From positions 1-9,907 of the forward strand of contig JAFGIC010000285.1 of the NCBI GenBank assembly GCA_016929815.1: 9,907 nucleotides of DNA, given 5' to 3'. Under the pieces are notes generated by a model. The model did no database searches. It was not told the origin of the DNA and was given only the letters and a program-made list of their open reading frames with translations. Both the position numbers and the translations under genes were made by a program. The first letter of the stretch is position 1. Every line of letters starts with the position of its first letter. The DNA is from Deltaproteobacteria bacterium (GTDB lineage Bacteria; Desulfobacterota; DSM-4660; Desulfatiglandales; HGW-15). Below are positions 1-7,883 of this stretch, one piece after another.

Positions 1-112
1 AAAGGGGTTATTAACAAGTCTTGGGTGAAAGGACGGCCTCATAGATTCGCTTATTGAATTATGGTCATTAAATTTCTTGACTGTTTTTATGAATATCACT
101 TAACCTTACGGG

Positions 113-1990
113 ATGCAAGGTAATAATCAATTACAGAATATCAACTTGGCACCGAACGGGATAGATATTGAAAATGGTGTTTTGAGATCTTATCCTCCAA
201 GTAAACCGGGGGTATATATTTTTAAAGACGCCTCAGGACATGTCATATATGTGGGAAAGGCAAAAAACCTGAAGAAAAGAGTGTTATCCTATTTCAGGGC
301 AGGAGCGGATGCCTCTCAAAAAACAGCATCCATGATAAACAGGGCAAGGGGACTGGATTATATCCTTACCGCGACTGAAAATGAGGCATTCATACTGGAG
401 AGCAGCCTGATAAAAGGGTATATGCCCAGATACAATGTTATATTACGCGACGATAAACAGTACCCTTGTATAAGGCTTGACTTAAATGAAACATATCCCA
501 GGCTTAATATTGTAAGAAGGATAAAAAAGGATGGGGCGGTTTATTTCGGGCCATTCTCGTCGTCCCATTCAGTAAGAGAAAGCATAAGGCTCATAGACAG
601 GATTTTCCCTTTAAGAAAATGCAAGACTGGTACCTTGAGAAAAAGGATTAGACCATGTCTTAATTTTCAGATGGGAAGATGTCTTGGTCCATGTTCAAAT
701 AAAGTACCTTTATCTGCCTATATGGAAATTGTCGCCCAGGTGAGGTTGTTTCTTGAAGGACGAAACCGTGAATTGCTCAGGAAACTGGAAAGAGATATGA
801 GGAGACTGTCGGATATGGAGGACTATGAAGGAGCGGCCAGGATCAGGGACCGTATAATCGCACTTAAGAAGACTGTAGAGAGACAGCACGTGGTATCGGC
901 GAGTTTGGAGGACTTGGACGTTATAGGGATTGCATTCAGGGAAGATATATATCAGCTTGTTATACAGTTTATTAGAAAAGGATATCTTACAGGCAGCCGA
1001 AATTATTCCTTTAAGAATACATCGTCTTCGAGTTCAGAGGTCATGGAGTCCTTCCTGAAGCAATATTACAGTAAATCAATATTCCTTCCGAAAAAGATAC
1101 TTATTTCAGAGGATATAGAAGACCCTGATTCAATAGCAGAATGGATATCCGGTATGTCAGGTAAAAAAGTATCAATTATTAGGCCTGTAAGGGGCGAAAA
1201 GGTAAGAATGATTGATATGGCAGTATCCAATGCCGAAGATGCGCTTCTAAGAACCGAGGAAAAGACCGAGGAAGATATAATTAATATGACCAGATCAACG
1301 CTTGGTCTTGAAAAGATGCCTGCAAAAATCGAATGCATGGACATATCAAATCTTCAGGGTGGCATGGCAGTTGGTACAGTGGCCTCTTTTATAGATGGAA
1401 AGCCAAATAAGGACGGGTATAGAAATTATAGGATAAGAGGGGTGGAAGGTATAAACGATTATGAGATGATGTCGGAGTTGGTGATTAGACACCTGAAGGT
1501 AAGCGAGCCCCCAGACCTATTGGTATTGGATGGAGGCAAGGGACACCTGTTGACTGTCACTAAGGCAATTAAAGAGGTCGTTGATTGTAAAAAAATGAAT
1601 GTCATTTCAATCGCCAAGGCAGACAGGAAAAAAGGTGAAACTTCAGACAAGATTTTCATTAAGGGAAGGAAAAATCCTTTGGTCCTGAGAAGCGACCATC
1701 CTGTCTTGTTATTATTAATGAGGATAAGAGATGAGGCCCATAGGAGGGCCATTTCCTATCACCGAAAACTCAGAGATGAGACGATGAAAAGATCTCTGCT
1801 GGATTTAATACCGGGGATAGGTACATCCAGAAAGAGGAACTTACTGAATAGATTCGGTGATATTGATTCTATATCCAGGGCAAAACCCGAGGAATTAGCC
1901 CTCGTAAAGGGCATAAGCCTACCCCTTGCTCAATCCATAGCCTCATTTTTTCTAATGGAAACACGAAAAAATTCCGATAAAATGGAATAA
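113..1990 (+). CDS. uvrC: UvrC, excinuclease ABC subunit C
   Basis: UvrC is the cytoplasmic nuclease of nucleotide excision repair; recruited by UvrB, it cuts the damaged strand on both sides of a lesion. The 625 residues are close to the family length (about 600-620), and all domains are present. The GIY-YIG nuclease spans about 31-110 (GVY at 33-35, YVG at 46-48, R56, and the Glu of ILESSLIK at 96). Four cysteines at 170, 182, 190 and 194 match the conserved cluster reported to bind Fe-S in this family. A UVR domain covers about 220-257. The RNase H-like nuclease has D410 (MDIS), D473 (LDGGKG) and H543 (DEAH), the family's DDH triad. Helix-hairpin-helix motifs lie at about 563-612. ATG 113 is the first start after an in-frame stop at 101-103, but no Shine-Dalgarno stands at a normal distance, and the ~25 residues before the GIY-YIG domain are unconserved-looking. 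A TTG at 182 is a possible later start. Confidence 0.97.
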   Translation: MQGNNQLQNINLAPNGIDIENGVLRSYPPSKPGVYIFKDASGHVIYVGKAKNLKKRVLSYFRAGADASQKTASMINRARGLDYILTATENEAFILESSLIKGYMPRYNVILRDDKQYPCIRLDLNETYPRLNIVRRIKKDGAVYFGPFSSSHSVRESIRLIDRIFPLRKCKTGTLRKRIRPCLNFQMGRCLGPCSNKVPLSAYMEIVAQVRLFLEGRNRELLRKLERDMRRLSDMEDYEGAARIRDRIIALKKTVERQHVVSASLEDLDVIGIAFREDIYQLVIQFIRKGYLTGSRNYSFKNTSSSSSEVMESFLKQYYSKSIFLPKKILISEDIEDPDSIAEWISGMSGKKVSIIRPVRGEKVRMIDMAVSNAEDALLRTEEKTEEDIINMTRSTLGLEKMPAKIECMDISNLQGGMAVGTVASFIDGKPNKDGYRNYRIRGVEGINDYEMMSELVIRHLKVSEPPDLLVLDGGKGHLLTVTKAIKEVVDCKKMNVISIAKADRKKGETSDKIFIKGRKNPLVLRSDHPVLLLLMRIRDEAHRRAISYHRKLRDETMKRSLLDLIPGIGTSRKRNLLNRFGDIDSISRAKPEELALVKGISLPLAQSIASFFLMETRKNSDKME

Positions 1991-2009
1991 TAAGGTTGAC
2001 AATCGGAAT
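1971..2009. repeat. Inverted repeat spanning the uvrC stop codon
   Basis: ATTCCGAT at 1971-1978 is perfectly mirrored by ATCGGAAT at 2002-2009, with 23 nt between the arms. The uvrC stop codon (1988-1990) lies in the loop. In RNA it would form an 8-bp stem, but there is no following U tract, so it is not a standard intrinsic terminator. It could stabilise the mRNA end, assist termination by another route, or be chance in AT-rich DNA. The right arm directly follows the TTGACA at 1996-2001. Confidence 0.4.
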
Positions 2010-2025
2010 AATTATATGATATTCG
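1996..2025 (+). promoter_or_regulatory. Candidate sigma70-type promoter downstream of uvrC
   Basis: A perfect -35 consensus TTGACA lies at 1996-2001, immediately after uvrC. The best -10 match at an allowed distance is TATTCG at 2020-2025 (18-bp spacer), which is weak; the better TATGAT at 2015-2020 is too close (13 bp). If used, it would give the M23 peptidase gene a leader of over 200 nt containing the hairpin at 2058-2080. Only the -35 match is strong. Confidence 0.3.
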
Positions 2026-2057
2026 GACATAACAAAATTTGCCAAATATCACATCCG

Positions 2058-2080
2058 GGTGACATAGTAATATTGTTACC
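2058..2080. promoter_or_regulatory. Palindromic element GGTGACA-N9-TGTTACC
   Basis: The two 7-nt arms at 2058-2064 and 2074-2080 are complementary apart from one G-T position, around a 9-nt AT-rich centre. As DNA this looks like a dimeric repressor operator; as RNA it gives a 7-bp stem (including one G-U pair) with a 9-nt loop. It sits in the 261-bp gap between uvrC and the M23 peptidase gene, about 170 nt before the latter's start. No U tract follows, so a terminator is unlikely. No known regulator site was recognised. Confidence 0.35.
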
Positions 2081-2215
2081 GTAGAAAGATTGTAATATCA
2101 AGTAGTTATATCCAGCTGAGAGTCTGGTTGATTGTTTAGGATCGGATTTTCAGATGAGTGATTGCTATTTCCTGTTTTTGTCATAATCTGTGAAAATGAA
2201 CGAGATGATCTGATT

Positions 2216-2221
2216 TATAAT
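2216..2221 (+). promoter_or_regulatory. Candidate -10 box for the M23 peptidase gene
   Basis: This is a perfect TATAAT 30 bp upstream of the TTG start, giving a leader of roughly 25 nt that includes the AAGAGG ribosome-binding site. There is no good -35 hexamer 16-18 bp upstream (2193-2198 reads AAAATG), so an activator or an alternative upstream contact would be needed. TTTGTCATAA, also seen upstream of secA, lies at 2177-2186. Confidence 0.4.
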
Positions 2222-2251
2222 AAAAAATAAATATCAGTTAAAGAGGCTGTT

Positions 2252-3160
2252 TTGTTGTTAAAAAAGATTACAATTGTATATCTTCCGGATGGGATAAATG
2301 CTGTCAAACAGTTCAAAGTACCGAAGCTTTTTTTAAAACTGTTTATGGTATTGTTCTTGTCAATAACGGCAGGCATCGTATGGGTCTCAAGCGACTACCT
2401 TAAACTAAAGAAAAATATCCCCGAAAAGCTCAGCCTTTTGAATCAAAACAATCAATATAAAAATCAACTCATATCCCTTGCCGGCAAAATTGATCAGATA
2501 AATAAAAAAGTAGCAGAACTCAAGGAGTTTGAAAACAAGATAAAGATTATGGTCAACTTGGACACGGGAGAGGAAGAGACACAATTTTTAGGAATCGGTG
2601 GATCTGATTTTTCCCTTCTGGAATCTGAAGATGCAACCGCCAACTCTGACCAGAAACTAATAGGCCTAATGCATCAATCCCTTGAAAACATTAGTACGGA
2701 GATTTCTGTTCAGGCACAGGAAAAGACAGAACTTTTCGACTTCATAGAAAGCCAGAAGTCAATGTTTGCGTGTACCCCCTCAATTTCGCCCACTGAAGGC
2801 TGGGTAAGCTCCAGGTTTGGATACCGCGTTTCACCCTTTACCAACAAGAAGGAATTCCACAGTGGCCTGGACATATCATCCAGGATGGGCACAGAGATCG
2901 TCGCACCCGCTGACGGTGTTGTTGCGTCTGTCGCAAAATCAGACGGCATGGGAATAAATATCACAATCAACCATGGTTATGGTTTTAAAACCATCTACGG
3001 ACACCTTTCGAAAACCATCGTTAAAACGGGTCAGGCCATAAAGCGCGGTCAGATTATTGCCCTGATGGGTAATACCGGCCGCTCGACGGGACCACACCTT
3101 CACTATGAAGTACATCTTAACGATGTGGCGGTCAATCCTGAGAGATATATCCTCAATTAA
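2252..3160 (+). CDS. Membrane-anchored M23 (LytM-type) metallopeptidase
   Basis: This is a probable zinc endopeptidase that cuts peptidoglycan cross-bridges, tethered in the inner membrane and facing the periplasm. Residues 1-23 form a short cytoplasmic segment with the VYLPDG pattern typical of envelope M23 proteins of this type. One transmembrane helix lies at about 24-46, a likely coiled coil at about 50-100, and a low-complexity acidic linker at about 104-130. The M23 domain covers about 183-298. Zinc ligands H203 and D207 (HxxxD) and H284 (of HLH) are present, as are catalytic H251 (GHL) and H282, so it should be active rather than an EnvC/NlpD-like activator. Two TTG codons occur in tandem at 2252 and 2255 after an in-frame stop at 2228-2230; AAGAGG at 2241-2246 is 5 and 8 nt away, which favours 2255. 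No ATG start would keep the N-terminal motif. The specific substrate bond is unknown. Confidence 0.93.
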   Translation: MLLKKITIVYLPDGINAVKQFKVPKLFLKLFMVLFLSITAGIVWVSSDYLKLKKNIPEKLSLLNQNNQYKNQLISLAGKIDQINKKVAELKEFENKIKIMVNLDTGEEETQFLGIGGSDFSLLESEDATANSDQKLIGLMHQSLENISTEISVQAQEKTELFDFIESQKSMFACTPSISPTEGWVSSRFGYRVSPFTNKKEFHSGLDISSRMGTEIVAPADGVVASVAKSDGMGINITINHGYGFKTIYGHLSKTIVKTGQAIKRGQIIALMGNTGRSTGPHLHYEVHLNDVAVNPERYILN

Positions 3161-3187
3161 CCTCCGGATCATATACCACAAGAAGTT

Positions 3188-3265
3188 ATAATTCTATTAA
3201 GGTTATTTGTCATAAAATGACTATTGCACAATCTGGATTAAAAGGTTATGTAATATAATAGAATT
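3188..3265. repeat. Nested symmetric repeats in the secA upstream region
   Basis: AATTCTATTA at 3190-3199 is perfectly mirrored by TAATAGAATT at 3256-3265. Just inside these arms are two direct copies of AAGGTTAT (3199-3206 and 3242-3249). Between them lies a perfect short palindrome, GTCAT-AAA-ATGAC (3209-3221). The right-hand arm overlaps the perfect TATAAT at 3254-3259. The arrangement suggests protein-binding sites or an RNA/DNA fold controlling secA, but AT-rich intergenic DNA produces such matches fairly easily. Confidence 0.45.
3254..3259 (+). promoter_or_regulatory. Candidate -10 box for secA
   Basis: A perfect TATAAT lies 58 bp before the secA start, in the gap after the M23 peptidase gene. 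No convincing -35 hexamer lies at 16-18 bp; TTGCAC at 3224-3229 is 24 bp away and too far. The predicted leader is about 50 nt. The box overlaps the right arm of the inverted repeat at 3190-3265, so a protein bound there could block polymerase. Confidence 0.4.
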
Positions 3266-3317
3266 CAATTATTTATCGTATGAAATCGTACTTTTAATAC
3301 ATGCAGGGAAAGGCATT

Positions 3318-6179
3318 ATGATAGGCGAACTTATTAAAAAGGTTTTTAAAAGCAAGAACGAGCGGGAACTCAGGGCTATGGCCCCGATCGTTGAAGAAAT
3401 AAACAGTCTGGAGCCTTCGTTTAAGGCATTATCTGATGATCAGCTCAGGTCCAAAACACAGGAGTTTAAGGAGAGATTATCCAAGGGCGAGGCGTTGGAT
3501 GAACTGCTTCCTGATGCCTTCGCCGCAGTACGCGAGGCATCTGTTAGGACTCTAAAGATGCGCCATTTTGATGTCCAGCTTATAGGCGGAATCGTACTTC
3601 ACCGGGGAAAGATTGCAGAGATGAAGACAGGCGAAGGAAAGACCCTTGCCGCCACACTCCCTTTGTATCTGAATGCACTTACAGGGAGGGGGGTGCATCT
3701 GATAACAGTAAATGATTATCTGGCAAAACGAGACGCTGAGTGGATGGGGGCGATATACAATTTTCTCGGGCTTTCGGTAGGCGTTATCGTGCATGGGATG
3801 GATGAGACTGAGAGAAAAAATGCATATTCATGCGACATTACATACGGGACCAATAATGAGTTCGGATTCGATTATCTCAGAGACAACATGAAATATAATG
3901 TCAACGAGCTCGTACAGAGAGGTTTTTATTTTTCGATAGTAGATGAAGTTGACAGCATACTTATAGATGAATCGAGGACGCCATTGATAATAAGCGGTCC
4001 GGTCGAACACAGTGAGAACAGGATATTCGCAGAGGCAAAACCATTAGTAATAAATTTAAAGAAAAAACAGGGGTCGGTTGTCAGGGGCATACTTAACGAA
4101 GCCAGGGATAGACTGAAGGAGAACGATGAAGGTGAAAGGACCATAGAACTACTTTTGCAGGTTCAAAGGGGCGACCCGAAAAACCCTGCTTACCTTGACA
4201 TACTTGCACATAACCAGGCCCTGAAAAAAAGGATTGAAAGGACCGAGAGCATATTAAGGTCTCAAAAGATTCTCCATGAGCTTGATCAGGAACTGTTTTG
4301 TACGATTGATGAGCGAAGCAACGCAGTGGAACTTACTGAAAAGGGAATAAAGCTTCTTTCAAGCGGGGGTCTAGGAGAATTTGTCCTGACGGATATAGAT
4401 CAGGAAAGTTTTGCAGTAAGGGAGGACAATTCCCTCTCTGATGAAGAAAAGGCTGAGAGGTTAAAAGAGATCGAAGCACGATACCTGCGTTCCTCCGAAC
4501 TGCTTCACGCAACACAGCAGCTTATAAAGGCCTACTGGCTTTTTGAAAAGGATGTCCAGTATGTTGTGAAAGACGGGCAGGTACTTATTGTAGATGAGTT
4601 TACAGGCCGTATGATGCCGGGACGCAGGTGGAGCGATGGGCTGCATCAAGCCGTAGAGGCAAAGGAGGATGTAAATGTAGCTGAGGAGAATCAGACCCTC
4701 GCCACTATAACCTTTCAGAATTTTTTCAGGATGTACGAAAAACTGGCGGGAATGACAGGCACAGCCGACACTGAGGCAGCGGAATTTCATAATATATATA
4801 AACTGGATGTTGTTGTCATTCCGACAAACAAAAAGATGATACGCAAGGATAACGCAGATGTCATATACAAGACCGAGAGGGAAAAGTTCAATGCCGTAAT
4901 AAACGAGATAAAGGAGCTTTATGACAGGGGGCAGCCTGTTCTCGTGGGAACCATTTCAATTGAAAAATCCGAAATCCTGAGCAAGATGCTTAAGAGACAG
5001 GGCATACCTCATTCCGTTCTGAACGCGAAACATCATCAAAGGGAGGCGGAGATCATTGCTCAGGCCGGCCAGAAAAATACAGTAACAATATCAACAAACA
5101 TGGCAGGAAGGGGAACGGATATCGTGCTGGGTGAGGGAGTTACAGCGCTTGGCGGCCTTCATATATTGGGCACCGAAAGACATGAGAGCCGTCGTATAGA
5201 CAACCAGCTCAGAGGAAGGTCCGGCAGGCAGGGCGATCCGGGATCTTCGCGTTTTTATATGTCCCTCGAGGATGATCTTTTAAGGATATTCGGTTCGGAC
5301 AGGATATCATCCATCATGGAACGCCTGGGCATGGAAGAGGGGCAGCCGATAGAGGCCAACCTTATCTCCAGGGCAATTGAAAATGCCCAGAAAAGAGTTG
5401 AGGCGCACAATTTCGATATAAGAAAACACCTTCTTGAGTATGATGATGTAATGAATAAACACAGGGAGATAATCTATTCTCTAAGGAAAAATATACTGTC
5501 CGCGGACGGTCAGGCGGAGATTATCCAGGAGATGATGGATGAAAAGATAGATGCGCTAGTAGCGACATTTATTGATCCGAAGTCACATCCCGAAGAATGG
5601 GATATAAACGGGCTGAGCGAGTTAATTATTAGGGTCTTCGGATTTCGTCCGCTGATCAGCCCGAGGGACATGGGCGAGGAGGAGTTTCATGATCTTGATT
5701 ATGAAAACCTGGTTGATCTGCTGAAGAAACAGACAAAAGAGGCCTTTGAGAACAAGACTAGGGACATAGCAAAAGAAGGTCTGGAGTCCTTCCAGAGGAT
5801 TGTCATGTTGCAGATTATTGATAAGAACTGGATAATGCATTTGCAGGACATGGACCATATGAAGGAGGGGATTGGGCTAAGGGGTTATGGACAGCTTGAT
5901 CCCTTAAGAGAATATAAGAAGGAAGGGTTCTCTCTTTTCGAGGAATTGATGAACCGTGTAAGCGAAGAGATTATCACTACCCTTTCCAGGATACAGGTCC
6001 GAAGACAAAGGCCTGAAGAGATACCCATGAAAAAACGGGCCATGCGCTTCAGTCATGGAGACGAAGGTGATAAACCGGTCACTGTAAGACGCAAGGGAGA
6101 AAAGATTGGCAGGAACGACCCCTGTCCATGCGGAAGCGGTAAAAAATACAAGAAATGCTGCGGTGCGAATTTAAAATAG
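3318..6179 (+). CDS. secA: SecA, preprotein translocase ATPase
   Basis: SecA is the ATP-driven motor that pushes unfolded preproteins through SecYEG across the inner membrane. At 953 residues it is somewhat longer than the 901 of E. coli. The first nucleotide-binding domain has Walker A MKTGEGKT (102-109) and Walker B VDEVDS (208-213), then IDESRTPL (216-223). The preprotein-binding domain (about 228-412) is enlarged by roughly 90 residues relative to E. coli, including a segment with RGDPKNP (284-290). The second nucleotide-binding domain carries TNMAGRGTD (593-601) and GRSGRQGDPG (633-642). The helical scaffold and two-helix finger occupy about 800-885. A C-terminal zinc-binding SEC-C motif has C936, C938, C947 and C948, the usual contact for SecB and phospholipid. 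GGGAAAGG lies at 3306-3313, 4 nt before the ATG. argJ follows after 21 bp. Confidence 0.98.
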   Translation: MIGELIKKVFKSKNERELRAMAPIVEEINSLEPSFKALSDDQLRSKTQEFKERLSKGEALDELLPDAFAAVREASVRTLKMRHFDVQLIGGIVLHRGKIAEMKTGEGKTLAATLPLYLNALTGRGVHLITVNDYLAKRDAEWMGAIYNFLGLSVGVIVHGMDETERKNAYSCDITYGTNNEFGFDYLRDNMKYNVNELVQRGFYFSIVDEVDSILIDESRTPLIISGPVEHSENRIFAEAKPLVINLKKKQGSVVRGILNEARDRLKENDEGERTIELLLQVQRGDPKNPAYLDILAHNQALKKRIERTESILRSQKILHELDQELFCTIDERSNAVELTEKGIKLLSSGGLGEFVLTDIDQESFAVREDNSLSDEEKAERLKEIEARYLRSSELLHATQQLIKAYWLFEKDVQYVVKDGQVLIVDEFTGRMMPGRRWSDGLHQAVEAKEDVNVAEENQTLATITFQNFFRMYEKLAGMTGTADTEAAEFHNIYKLDVVVIPTNKKMIRKDNADVIYKTEREKFNAVINEIKELYDRGQPVLVGTISIEKSEILSKMLKRQGIPHSVLNAKHHQREAEIIAQAGQKNTVTISTNMAGRGTDIVLGEGVTALGGLHILGTERHESRRIDNQLRGRSGRQGDPGSSRFYMSLEDDLLRIFGSDRISSIMERLGMEEGQPIEANLISRAIENAQKRVEAHNFDIRKHLLEYDDVMNKHREIIYSLRKNILSADGQAEIIQEMMDEKIDALVATFIDPKSHPEEWDINGLSELIIRVFGFRPLISPRDMGEEEFHDLDYENLVDLLKKQTKEAFENKTRDIAKEGLESFQRIVMLQIIDKNWIMHLQDMDHMKEGIGLRGYGQLDPLREYKKEGFSLFEELMNRVSEEIITTLSRIQVRRQRPEEIPMKKRAMRFSHGDEGDKPVTVRRKGEKIGRNDPCPCGSGKKYKKCCGANLK

Positions 6180-6200
6180 TAAGATTACAAGGAATATTAT

Positions 6201-7391
6201 ATGGGGAAAAAAGATATCAGTGTGAAAGGGTTCAAGGCGTCATCGATTGCCGCAGGACTTAAAAAAAACAAGTCTTATGACATGGCGCTGATATATTCGG
6301 AAAGGGAGGCAGTTGCAGCAGGGGTTTTTACAACCAATAAGGTAAAGGCTGCGCCTGTGCTTTTAAGCATGGAGCATATTTTAAAAGGCAGGGCAAGGGC
6401 TATCATAGCTAATGCCGGGAACGCCAATGCCTGCACAGGCAGCGAGGGTATCAGAAATGCGGAGCTTACTGCGGAACTGGTTGCCGGAGAACTGGGCATT
6501 AAAAAGGAGGAGGTCCTTGTTGCATCCACTGGTGTAATAGGCGCCCAGATGGATATGGTTAAGGTCGCAGGTGCTATACCCGGGCTGGTCGGGGGTCTGT
6601 CAGAGGGAAATATTCCTCTCGCAGCGGAGGCAATAATGACAACCGATTCATTCCCTAAAATAAGTATTTTTGAGGGGAAGGCAGGGAATCATCCATACCG
6701 TATCCTGGGGATCGCCAAGGGTGCTGGCATGATAATGCCGGACATGGCCACGATGCTGAGCTTCATTATAACTGATATAAATATTGAAAGAGAGGAATTA
6801 AAAAAGGCCATCTCCAGCTCAGTGGCAAAGACCTTTAATAGGATCACTGTTGATGGGGACACGAGTACAAATGATACAGTATTTGTCCTGGCCAACGGTG
6901 CGGCAGGAAATGATAAATTAAATGCCTATGATTATGAAGGGTTTAGAGACGGCCTTAAGGATGTAATGAATGATCTTGCCGTCATGATTGTCAAGGACGG
7001 AGAAGGGGCTTCAAAACTGGTTCATATCAATATTGAAGGCGCTGCATCTGAGAAAGATGCCATGGCCGCGGCAAGGAATATCGCAAATTCTTTTCTCGTG
7101 AAGACTGCCTTTTACGGGCAGGATGCCAACTGGGGGAGGATTATGGCAGCCCTCGGGAGATCCGGTATAGCAATGGAGGAGAAATATGTCTCTATCTGGA
7201 TAGACGATATCAGGATTGTTGACAGCGGCATGGCAGTTGGAGCTGAGCAGGAAAAAGCGGCAGCGGAGAGGATGAAAAACAGCTCTTTTTCTGTTAAAAT
7301 AAAATTGAACATTGGTGACTATCAGTATAAAATAGTTACCTGTGATCTTACCCATGAATATATATCTATAAACGCAAATTATCGAACATAG
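6201..7391 (+). CDS. argJ: ArgJ, glutamate N-acetyltransferase / ornithine acetyltransferase
   Basis: ArgJ transfers the acetyl group from N-acetylornithine to glutamate, recycling it in arginine biosynthesis; bifunctional forms also use acetyl-CoA to make N-acetylglutamate. The 396 residues match the family. The autocleavage site is ATMLS at 183-187, where T184 becomes the N-terminal nucleophile of the beta chain. Also conserved are STGVIG (109-114, oxyanion-hole T110-G111), AKGAGMI (172-178), VDGDTSTND (217-225), and the C-terminal INANYRT. Mono- versus bifunctionality cannot be read from sequence alone. AAGGA at 6189-6193 is 7 nt before the ATG, and the gene starts 21 bp after secA, so the two are probably co-transcribed; the pairing seems positional rather than functional. 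No other arg gene is in the window. Confidence 0.97.
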   Translation: MGKKDISVKGFKASSIAAGLKKNKSYDMALIYSEREAVAAGVFTTNKVKAAPVLLSMEHILKGRARAIIANAGNANACTGSEGIRNAELTAELVAGELGIKKEEVLVASTGVIGAQMDMVKVAGAIPGLVGGLSEGNIPLAAEAIMTTDSFPKISIFEGKAGNHPYRILGIAKGAGMIMPDMATMLSFIITDINIEREELKKAISSSVAKTFNRITVDGDTSTNDTVFVLANGAAGNDKLNAYDYEGFRDGLKDVMNDLAVMIVKDGEGASKLVHINIEGAASEKDAMAAARNIANSFLVKTAFYGQDANWGRIMAALGRSGIAMEEKYVSIWIDDIRIVDSGMAVGAEQEKAAAERMKNSSFSVKIKLNIGDYQYKIVTCDLTHEYISINANYRT

Positions 7392-7423
7392 GCGCCTTGT
7401 CACAAAACTTTCTAACAGGATAA

Positions 7424-7434
7424 CCTTGAAAAGG
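7424..7434 (+). promoter_or_regulatory. Small hairpin covering the RBS of the 136-residue ORF
   Basis: CCTT-GAA-AAGG forms a 4-bp stem whose right arm is most of the AAGGA ribosome-binding site (7431-7435) of the next gene. It could lower translation initiation slightly, but a 4-bp stem is weak and may be coincidental. Confidence 0.2.
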
Positions 7435-7444
7435 AACAAATAGT

Positions 7445-7855
7445 ATGTCAGATGCCCTTGAAAGGAAAAAAGAGATTGCCAGGAAGATCGAATCGGTATT
7501 TGAAAGGCTCCATGACGGGAAAAGCGCATATTCAAGAGGGGAGTTCTATAGGGATGAATTTTTTATCAGGTCGGATTATGCACTTGTTGTACTGAACAGG
7601 AACGATGAAATGCTTCTGAGTTTTGCAGATCATACCAGACCCAGTTACGCAGCCCTCTATGCGCTTCTGCTTGATGAAATCAAGGATGCTTCGTTATTTA
7701 TCTGTCAGGATTATAAAACAGACAGCTGCGGCAGCATGGTAATAGATGAAGATCATTTAAATAGTACAGGCAGGATTATATGGGATGATAAGGATAGGTA
7801 TTATGATATGCTGAAAAGTAAGGTTAGAGATATTGTAATTCGAAAGACAAAATGA
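7445..7855 (+). CDS. Hypothetical protein, 136 residues
   Basis: I do not recognise this family. The start is supported by AAGGA at 7431-7435, 9 nt before the ATG, and the gene sits between argJ (53-bp gap) and the zinc-ribbon gene (28-bp gap) on the same strand, so it is probably the third gene of the secA-argJ operon. It has no signal peptide or transmembrane segment and should be a soluble cytoplasmic protein. It begins with a charged helix (about 3-25), followed by an alternating hydrophobic stretch at about 44-61 (ALVVLNRNDEMLLSF), a helical part at 67-81, a strand-like segment at 82-88 with C87, and a charged C-terminal helix at about 117-134. Cysteines at 87 and 95 do not form a recognisable metal motif. 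The mix of one sheet-like core and terminal helices is an inference from residue pattern only. Confidence 0.8.
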   Translation: MSDALERKKEIARKIESVFERLHDGKSAYSRGEFYRDEFFIRSDYALVVLNRNDEMLLSFADHTRPSYAALYALLLDEIKDASLFICQDYKTDSCGSMVIDEDHLNSTGRIIWDDKDRYYDMLKSKVRDIVIRKTK

Positions 7856-7883
7856 AATAAATAATTAATGGTGGTTCCAGATA

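Noticed and set aside
1..57. Open frame of 18 codons running in from the left edge and ending in TGA at 55-57.
   Set aside because: It could be the tail of an upstream gene, but it is too short to recognise and no residue pattern identifies it.
2112..2127. CTGAGAG inside a CCAG...CTGG hairpin, reminiscent of a TPP riboswitch.
   Set aside because: The remaining conserved TPP elements are absent, and neither neighbouring gene concerns thiamine.
2154..2186. Ten-codon ORF in the leader of the M23 gene.
   Set aside because: It has no ribosome-binding site and no regulatory logic such as repeated codons or an arrest motif.
7011..7535. 174-codon open frame on the - strand over the end of argJ.
   Set aside because: It overlaps two well-supported + strand genes, has low-quality composition and no recognisable domain; it is a shadow of argJ.
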